From the NCBI RefSeq assembly GCF_014839805.1, contig NC_051129.1, positions 1,178,001 to 1,242,000 of the forward strand: DNA of 64,000 nucleotides, written 5' to 3'. Below, piece after piece: positions 60,601-64,000 of this stretch. The notes beneath the pieces are model-generated. The model did not search any database and had not been told where the DNA came from. It worked only from the letters and a program-made list of their open reading frames with translations. Source of the stretch: Manduca sexta. Lineage: Eukaryota > Arthropoda > Insecta > Lepidoptera > Sphingidae. The stretch's first letter is position 1; the number at the start of each line of letters is the position of its first letter. The translations under genes and the position numbers were made by a program.

Positions 60601-61601
60601 CTTATCCTACTCTAATGTAGAGTTAATGCAAATATACACTCAAATTCGAGCTGAAATTATTTAACTTGATTCTTAGGACCAGCGGTTTGCTGACGTTAAC
60701 CCTTATGGTGACAGGCAAATCGCATTAGAATAGCGTTATAATATTTTTTCTTGACCTGAAAGTCGTACACTCGCAATCCACCATTGGAACACAAATAGCA
60801 TTAAGATGAATTATACAGCTATTTTAGAAATTATGACTCAAGAAGACCATCGACACTTGATAAGTACTCGAGCACATTACGCTGAAGTAGGGCTTCGAAA
60901 GCGTCCTTATCTCGCGTGGGAAAACAAGCAACTCTGTTTGTTCCCGGATTAGATTAGGCGCGTTTAATTTGTTAGCTTGTTTTAGTTTAAACAGGTGTGA
61001 TATATTGAGAGTGAAACTTGTAGGAAATCGTTGAAATGCTCACGGCTTTTATCGCCGAACAGTTAGGCAGAGTCTGAATTACATGTAATCTTGTATCGTT
61101 AAGCTTATTTCTCTTCCGAGTGGAGAATCTATTGCCAGTCGCCAAGTTCGGCATTTCTAAATCTAAGCATCTCGCGTATTTTTTAATTGAAAAATGAATA
61201 TATTAGGTGAGTTTTGTAAATTAAATCTCAATATATATAATTGAAAAATATAGAAAGATATTATAACGTTGACTTCCGACGATCTATACCTCAGTCCACC
61301 CCGTAACTATGACGGCAGCAAAGTCTTCGAAACTACCGGAAAATTAAAATATAGAAAACCGCAATAAAATTCCAAAACTACTTTTATTTTGATGTTTAAC
61401 ATCCGCTTAAATATAAAAAAATATATTAAATATTTTACTAGCCTTGATAAAAGATCTGATTATAACAGAGATTGTAAAATATAATTATTTTATTCCAGGT
61501 ACACGCTGATAGCGTACTACGACATGTACTCGCAGATCTACACCAGCACCAAGATCTGGATACAGCTGCTGCTCATATGGATCGTCTCCTTTGGATTCAT
61601 G
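39533..61601 (+). CDS. Tre1: Rhodopsin-class orphan GPCR of the Tre1/moody group (first three coding exons, 3' end off right edge)
   Basis: Exons 39,533-39,644, 52,215-52,461 and 61,499-61,601 join in frame (phases 1, 0 after AG|G, 0) to 154 residues, from the N-terminus to TM4. Seen: N-glycosylation sites NYS (4) and NGT (12); TM1 with Gly38-Asn39; TM2 with SLCVSDLLFCAINLPLTA (Asp68); Cys95 at the start of TM3; LLSMVAITINRY ending TM3; Trp147 in TM4. Asn-Arg-Tyr (119-121) in place of Asp-Arg-Tyr is characteristic of the insect Tre1 and moody receptors. In Drosophila, Tre1 guides germ-cell migration and neuroblast polarity, and moody maintains the glial blood-brain barrier. CAINLPLTA and ITINRY seem closer to Tre1, so that symbol is tentative. 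TM5-7 must lie to the right of the window. The introns are about 12.6 and 9.0 kb. Confidence 0.87.
39645..42433. other. Receptor intron 1, first part
   Basis: AT-rich with no supported exon. An isolated CpG-rich island (about 41,205-41,295: CGGACGCGGCACAGCGGCGG) ends near a weak donor-like CTGCGTAAAC and could be an alternative promoter or enhancer. Confidence 0.45.
42435..42723 (+). mobile_element. SINE family A, full-length with 12-bp target duplication
   Basis: TACTAATACAAG occurs at 42,435-42,446 and exactly again at 42,712-42,723. Between them is a 265-bp SINE: head GCCTCGGTGGCGTAGTTGTA, B box GGTTCGAATCCC, CAAAGTGATATTTGGGTTTT, CGATATGGCGATAGGCTCAC, and tail CCCCTTCGGGGATAAATGCG. It is the best-preserved member in the window and a good reference for the family. 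Confidence 0.92.
43875..44105 (-). repeat. LINE-type 3'-end fragment, inverted
   Basis: The minus strand begins AGCTTTTACTCGCGGCTTTG, CCCGCGTGAAGGAGTTTTCC, then CCCAGGGTCTTAAACTATCT and ends near AGACAGACAGA. It is the same repeat type as 55,875-56,300. Confidence 0.65.
44650..44790 (+). repeat. Dispersed repeat, retroelement-like
   Basis: ATCGCTGACTGCCTTGCTAG, GCGCAAGTTTCGAGAGCAGC and TGAACCGATTTCGCTAATTT. Only one copy is in the window; it is recognised as repetitive from its similarity to common lepidopteran retroelement tails, so it is tentative. Confidence 0.4.
45767..45960 (+). mobile_element. SINE family A, 3'-truncated copy
   Basis: Head GACTACCTCGATGACATAGG, B box GGTTCGATCCCC, then GGGCAAAGTGATATTGGGTT. 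The body stops at GGGGGCACCAG, where a poly-T/AT-rich block begins, so the last 50 bases of the SINE are absent. Confidence 0.8.
46148..46262 (+). repeat. Dispersed repeat G, copy 1
   Basis: TTTGAATCCCTAACC, CTTGAGCTTCGCCATCGG and TTATATGCATG are matched, inverted, by 62,187-62,297. No ends or coding content were identified. Confidence 0.6.
46775..46925 (+). mobile_element. Remnant of a CR1/Jockey-type LINE 3' end
   Basis: One frame reads FLCRAVRFWNSLPGRVFL, resembling the C-terminal RAVRxWNSLP end of many non-LTR reverse transcriptase polyproteins, before a stop. A later frame reads MKNHLS in a matching position. It is short, broken and certainly inactive. Confidence 0.5.
47466..47640 (+). 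repeat. Dispersed repeat H, copy 1
   Basis: AGTCTTCGAAATGGGAGAAA, CATGATAAATCCGAAAACTA and TTTTATTTCGATGT match 61,258-61,430 in the same orientation and order. Confidence 0.6.
47641..49737. other. Receptor intron 1, AT-rich stretch
   Basis: No exon, tRNA or clear repeat boundary is visible. Most of it is simple AT-rich sequence. Confidence 0.45.
49738..49792 (-). mobile_element. SINE family B, 3' end fragment
   Basis: The minus strand reads CCCAGCAGTAGGACAGTATA, TAATACAGGGCTGATATTAT, the last 50 bases of the family. Confidence 0.65.
49793..52214. other. Receptor intron 1, last part
   Basis: No supported feature apart from the acceptor at 52,214. Frames at 51,124 and 51,690 have no recognisable content. 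Confidence 0.45.
52215..52461 (+). CDS. Tre1: Receptor exon 2: end of TM1, TM2, TM3
   Basis: The acceptor is TTGCAG at 52,209-52,214 and the donor AG|GTAAGG at 52,462. It has 247 bases, with much higher GC content and third-position G/C than the flanking introns. It encodes GNLVTTVALL, the TM2 Asp, the extracellular WSLG motif before Cys95, and TM3 up to the Arg of NRY, whose codon spans the junction. Confidence 0.93.
53142..53455 (-). mobile_element. SINE family B, full-length copy
   Basis: The minus-strand head GCGGCGATAGCCTAGTTGGG lies at 53,455. The B box is replaced by GGTTCAAATCCC, and the body and the 'GTACAGTATATAATAC' end are as in 19,075. Confidence 0.85.
53456..55874. other. Receptor intron 2, mostly unassigned
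   Basis: A CpG-rich block (about 54,765-54,795, GCGAGGCGAGCGGCGAGCGG) is followed by ATTATAAAAGTCAG at 54,797. It resembles a TATA promoter but has no visible downstream gene. A small inverted SINE A fragment is at 54,996-55,053. Nothing else is supported. Confidence 0.45.
54996..55053 (-). mobile_element. SINE family A, internal fragment
   Basis: The minus strand reads CTCCTATCACATCATAGGAC, GGAGAACACATGGCAAAAAA, the middle of the family body. Confidence 0.6.
55875..56300 (-). repeat. LINE-type 3'-end fragment, inverted
   Basis: The minus strand starts TAGCTTTTGCTCGCGGGTTC, GCCCGCGTGAAGGAGTTTTC and ends TTCGCATTTATATTATTAGT. Both ends fit the repeat type at 43,875; the middle is longer. Confidence 0.65.
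57060..57150 (-). repeat. Dispersed repeat D, inverted fragment
   Basis: The minus strand reads CCAGTACTTACACTGGCTAC and AATGTCCTTTAAACCGGAAT, matching the 3' part of 2655-2895 and 7911-8135. Confidence 0.6.
58325..58655 (-). mobile_element. SINE family A2: A-type head with a different body
   Basis: On the minus strand the tRNA-like head GCCTCGGTGGCGTAGTTTGT is followed by a body unlike the other A copies: TCGGTCATGTCGGATTGCCG, TCTCACCGGACTATGGGAGT, then an imperfect palindrome around GTGCACATGTGTATTGCGCA and CTGGCTGATCTCCGTTGATA. It ends at about 58,325 with GGCCGAAAATTCGCC. Confidence 0.65.
58796..59010 (+). repeat. Dispersed repeat C, longest copy
   Basis: AACAAGGTGTTAAAACCGCC, TCTCGTTCCGGGATCAGCCG, GCCGGCATAATTGTGTCGAC, AATCATCTCTCGTCACTCGA and CTTACCATCAGGTGCAG. 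It serves as reference for the family; no tRNA-like head, open frame or terminal repeat is visible. Confidence 0.75.
59011..61257. other. Receptor intron 2, later part
   Basis: A short GC-rich motif (GGTGCGGCGCCGGCGCAGG, about 59,676) and a hAT MITE relic at 60,379-60,512 interrupt AT-rich sequence. Overlapping frames at 60,078-60,363 are unconvincing. Confidence 0.4.
60379..60512 (+). mobile_element. hAT MITE family M, degraded copy
   Basis: CTTCCTTTTATGTAGAATTT, CTAATTATAG, CCTATATGTAGTG and end TTCACCATTCGCCACTG match 26,331-26,494. The left terminal repeat is lost. Confidence 0.6.
61258..61430 (+). repeat. Dispersed repeat H, copy 2
   Basis: AAGTCTTCGAAACTACCGGA, AAACCGCAATAAAATTCCAA and CTTTTATTTTGATGT pair it with 47,466-47,640. 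It ends about 70 bases before receptor exon 3. Confidence 0.6.
61499..61601 (+). CDS. Tre1: Receptor exon 3: intracellular loop 2 and TM4
   Basis: The acceptor is TTATTCCAG and the donor ATG|GTGAGT. It encodes the end of NRY, then TLIAYYDMYSQIYTSTK (loop 2) and IWIQLLLIWIVSFGFM (TM4 with its conserved Trp). GC-rich codons set it off from its surroundings. The next exon is not in the window. Confidence 0.9.
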
Positions 61602-62186
61602 GTGAGTCGACTACATAACATAATAATAAATACAGAAAAAACTTACACACATTCTCGTACATAATAGTAACTTGTAATTTTTGTTTTGGTACACAATTTT
61701 TCTGTACCACAAAGATTATTCATAAAAACAACTACACCATTTTTCTGTACAACAAACATTATTAATAAAAATAGTACTAACCCCACATCAAGAAGGTAAA
61801 CTTGTGTAAGAACAATTACGAATTTCAATCTTACAACACCTCATCAAACATTGAACAACACGGGAACCGACCCGGCAGCCTCACTCCCAAACCCACCTAA
61901 ATAGGTTTGTGGTCCAAAACATCCGAAACAGGATACAACAAAACGACCACAACGACCCGCCCAACATAAAACGACTATTAACAACTGGCTGTAGTTAGGA
62001 AGTCGTAATTAGTTCATTGCACTTCCACGTTACTAATTGTGCCGAATTAACATCCTGGCGCTCTGACGTTTATCTACGCACTTAATAATTATGATAAAAC
62101 CGTGGGATTTAAATGTTTATGCCTTTAGTTATAAGGACTGTTTTATACAGTTCTAGATTACAATTTCTTTTTACCAATGAAAAATA

Positions 62187-62297
62187 ACAATGCATATAAA
62201 AATATTAAAATTGAATCATTCTCCGATGGTGAAGCTCAAGATTCAACCTACCGATGGTTAGGGATTCAAAGTGAAGAAACTCCTAACAATTATTAGG
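62187..62297 (-). repeat. Dispersed repeat G, copy 2
   Basis: Inverted match of 46,148-46,262: minus strand TTTGAATCCCTAACCATCGG, CTTGAGCTTCACCATCGG and TTATATGCATTG. Confidence 0.6.
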
Positions 62298-62419
62298 ATC
62301 TAGATTATTGATATGCAATATGTATTGTTCGCCAAGCAGCCTTATGCTATGTAATGTGTTTTGTTTGAAGGGCACGATAGCTAGGATAATAATTGGACAT
62401 GAAATACATAATTATAACT

Positions 62420-62515
62420 GGCAAACAACTTGAGCACACTACCGCGTGATGTAGTGTAGAGTGGCGCTTACGTAGAAAGAAACCGACCTACGGTAGTGTG
62501 CTCAAGTTGTTTGCC
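62420..62515. repeat. Perfect 25-bp inverted repeat around a 46-bp spacer
   Basis: The arms 62,420-62,444 and 62,491-62,515 are exact complements and begin GGCAAACAACTTGAGCACAC. The spacer contains GTAGTGTAGAGTGGCGCTTACG. No target duplication is obvious. It could be a tiny MITE or a transcribed hairpin. Confidence 0.7.
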
Positions 62516-63085
62516 GGCTATTACACGCAATGTAGTACCAAATATAGTACTTAGTAGCAGTTTTGTGAGCGAAATTCGTCGTATGTGCATATCAAACAAA
62601 ATTTTTAAAAATATACATATTTTATTAACAGCGACATCAGGTAAAACAAAAATTTGCAGTATTAAAAACTTTTTTGAAGTTGATATAAATGTACTCAGCT
62701 ACATCTACCCTACCTTAATTATCAACCCGTTTATCTATAAGTTCAACTGCTTTGTTTCTAAACTGTTGAGTAAATCAAAGCTGCACCGGTATCCGAGGCA
62801 CGTATTCCCTATGTTGTAACATTAACGTGTCCAATCTACAAGTTGTAACGTCCCATACGCTCCATAGCGACATGCATTATTCAACAACAATTGTGAGCCA
62901 CATTTTAATACCTTTAAAGTTTGAATTGGTTCGGCTTTGATGTAAATAAACCGGTTTGTTTTTTAATATTGGAAAGAACCCTTTTGCTTCTAACTTTTTT
63001 GTTACGTCAAGGATTCAAATACTTACACTGCAGTTGATATTGATTGACGAAAAACGCTGCATTACTTATTACGTGGTTAAATTAC

Positions 63086-63320
63086 GGTGCCTCTGTGGCG
63101 TAGTTGTATTACGGGATCACTGCTGTGCTGAGATCTAGGGTTCATACCCTAGATCTCAGCACACCGAGGATCATTCCTCGGGCCTAAAAGTTGTGCTCGA
63201 TATTGCGATAGGCTCGTACTCTGTCACATCATGAGAAAGAACACACACGGCGGAAAGTTCGTGTGCACCACTTGCGCCTCTGCCTACCCCTTCGGGGATA
63301 AAAGGCGTGAGTATGTGTAA
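63086..63320 (+). mobile_element. SINE family A copy with a rearranged head
   Basis: Head GGTGCCTCTGTGGCGTAGTT is normal up to the B-box region, where two adjacent hairpins replace the usual sequence (63,124-63,163 and 63,164-63,181). The body resumes with GTGCTCGATATTGCGATAGG and ends CCCCTTCGGGGATAAAAGGC. Confidence 0.8.
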
Positions 63321-63417
63321 ATAATCAAATCAAAACGAAATACAACCTAAATGTTACCGAGAGACAATTTAGCTTATTACTATTAAAATCAGTGTACAAG
63401 TTCAATAAATTAGGCAT

Positions 63418-63540
63418 ACAACAGGCCGGCATAATCGTGTCAACTGCCGGAGGATAAACATCTCTCGTCATTCGACATTCTATTGGACCCCGCTCCACTT
63501 ACCATCAGATGCAGTGGAGTCACTATACCGTGCACATAAA
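63418..63540 (+). repeat. Dispersed repeat C, copy
   Basis: AACAGGCCGGCATAATCGTG, ACATCTCTCGTCATTCGACA and CTCCACTTACCATCAGATGC, as in 58,796. Confidence 0.7.
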
Positions 63541-63779
63541 AAAATAATAAGAAACATGTAATACAAAATGTACTCCACACAATTTAGTTTACGATAATCC
63601 GAGCATAAACAACATATGTACAAAGCAAAAGTCTAGCACATTAATATCCACAAATCAGTACACATTATTGACTGAAGGCTCGGCCACTTTGACTGATAAC
63701 CGAGACTGGTTACATATCACCCGCAGATAACTTGATACGGTTTATTGTGAACGGATTTGAAAAATTTGCTGACTAATTA

Positions 63780-64000
63780 GTGATCACGTATACACCAAGC
63801 ATAGTCACGGTTCTGGAGTGGAGGCCACGAACTGGCAAGCGCAGCGTCGGACGTCCACCCACGAGGTGGACAGATGACCTCATAAAAAACGCAGGAGGTC
63901 GCTGGATGCGGGCCGCTTCTAATAGGTCGATGTGGAAATCTTTGAGGGAGGTATATGTTCAGCAGTGGACGTCCTGCGGCTGATTATGATGAATTAGTGA
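63780..64000 (+). mobile_element. 3' end of an RTE-like non-LTR retrotransposon (endonuclease-reverse transcriptase C-terminus)
   Basis: The frame ends at 63,983 and contains RPRTGKRSVGRPPTRWTDDL, then GGRWMRAASNR and YVQQWTSCG before the stop. This matches the C-terminal tail common to RTE-type polyproteins, which are abundant in Lepidoptera and often annotated as craniofacial development protein 2-like. The reverse transcriptase core is absent, so the copy is 5'-truncated, as usual for LINEs. The following GATTATGATGAATTAGTGA fits the short ATGA-rich tail of these elements. Confidence 0.75.

Larger units (their letters stand above)
61602..63085. other. Start of receptor intron 3
   Basis: No exon is seen. 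The 107-codon frame at 62,496-62,819 (+) begins inside the inverted repeat at 62,491-62,515 and has no recognisable domain. Confidence 0.5.

Noticed and set aside
1..64000. CRISPR arrays, operons, bacterial insertion sequences or phage genes
   Set aside because: Genes have spliceosomal introns and eukaryotic promoters; no regularly spaced short repeats or prokaryotic gene order were seen.

Overview
The window looks like a piece of a moth or butterfly (Lepidoptera) nuclear chromosome. It is AT-rich, its genes have many introns with ordinary GT-AG borders, and it is crowded with tRNA-derived SINEs, short inverted-repeat transposons and LINE fragments of types I associate with lepidopteran genomes. 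No bacterial, viral or organellar gene layout is visible.

Left part (1-10,250): two genes on the minus strand. A xylose isomerase-like gene (first six coding exons, 291-5381, running off the left edge) starts at a CpG-rich TATA promoter. About 0.7 kb upstream of it lies a complete eight-exon Cdkal1 gene (6076-10250), the radical-SAM methylthiotransferase that makes ms2t6A in tRNA. The xylose isomerase-like protein keeps the fold but has replaced the catalytic histidine and the Glu and Lys of the metal-site motif, so it is probably a pseudoenzyme or has a new function. It is the most interesting item in the window.

Middle (10,250-39,370): no recognisable protein-coding gene. A CpG-rich segment at 12,380-12,571 ending in a strong splice donor may be the promoter and first non-coding exon of the receptor gene to the right. 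The rest is intron-like or intergenic DNA with transposon copies, including a 359-bp near-perfect palindrome flanked by TTAA (25,521-25,887), its internally deleted relative (11,382-11,633), a hAT-type MITE with an exact 8-bp target duplication (26,323-26,502), and one SINE inserted in another (13,932-14,445).

Right part (39,372-64,000): a plus-strand rhodopsin-class orphan GPCR of the insect Tre1/moody group. Three coding exons lie at 39,533-39,644, 52,215-52,461 and 61,499-61,601, covering the N-terminus to TM4. The 3' exons lie beyond the right edge. The long introns hold many dispersed repeats, and the window ends in the 3' end of an RTE-like LINE.

The three genes have no evident shared pathway. 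Tandem Cdkal1 and xylose isomerase-like genes could be read independently, since one has its own poly(A) signal and the other its own TATA box.
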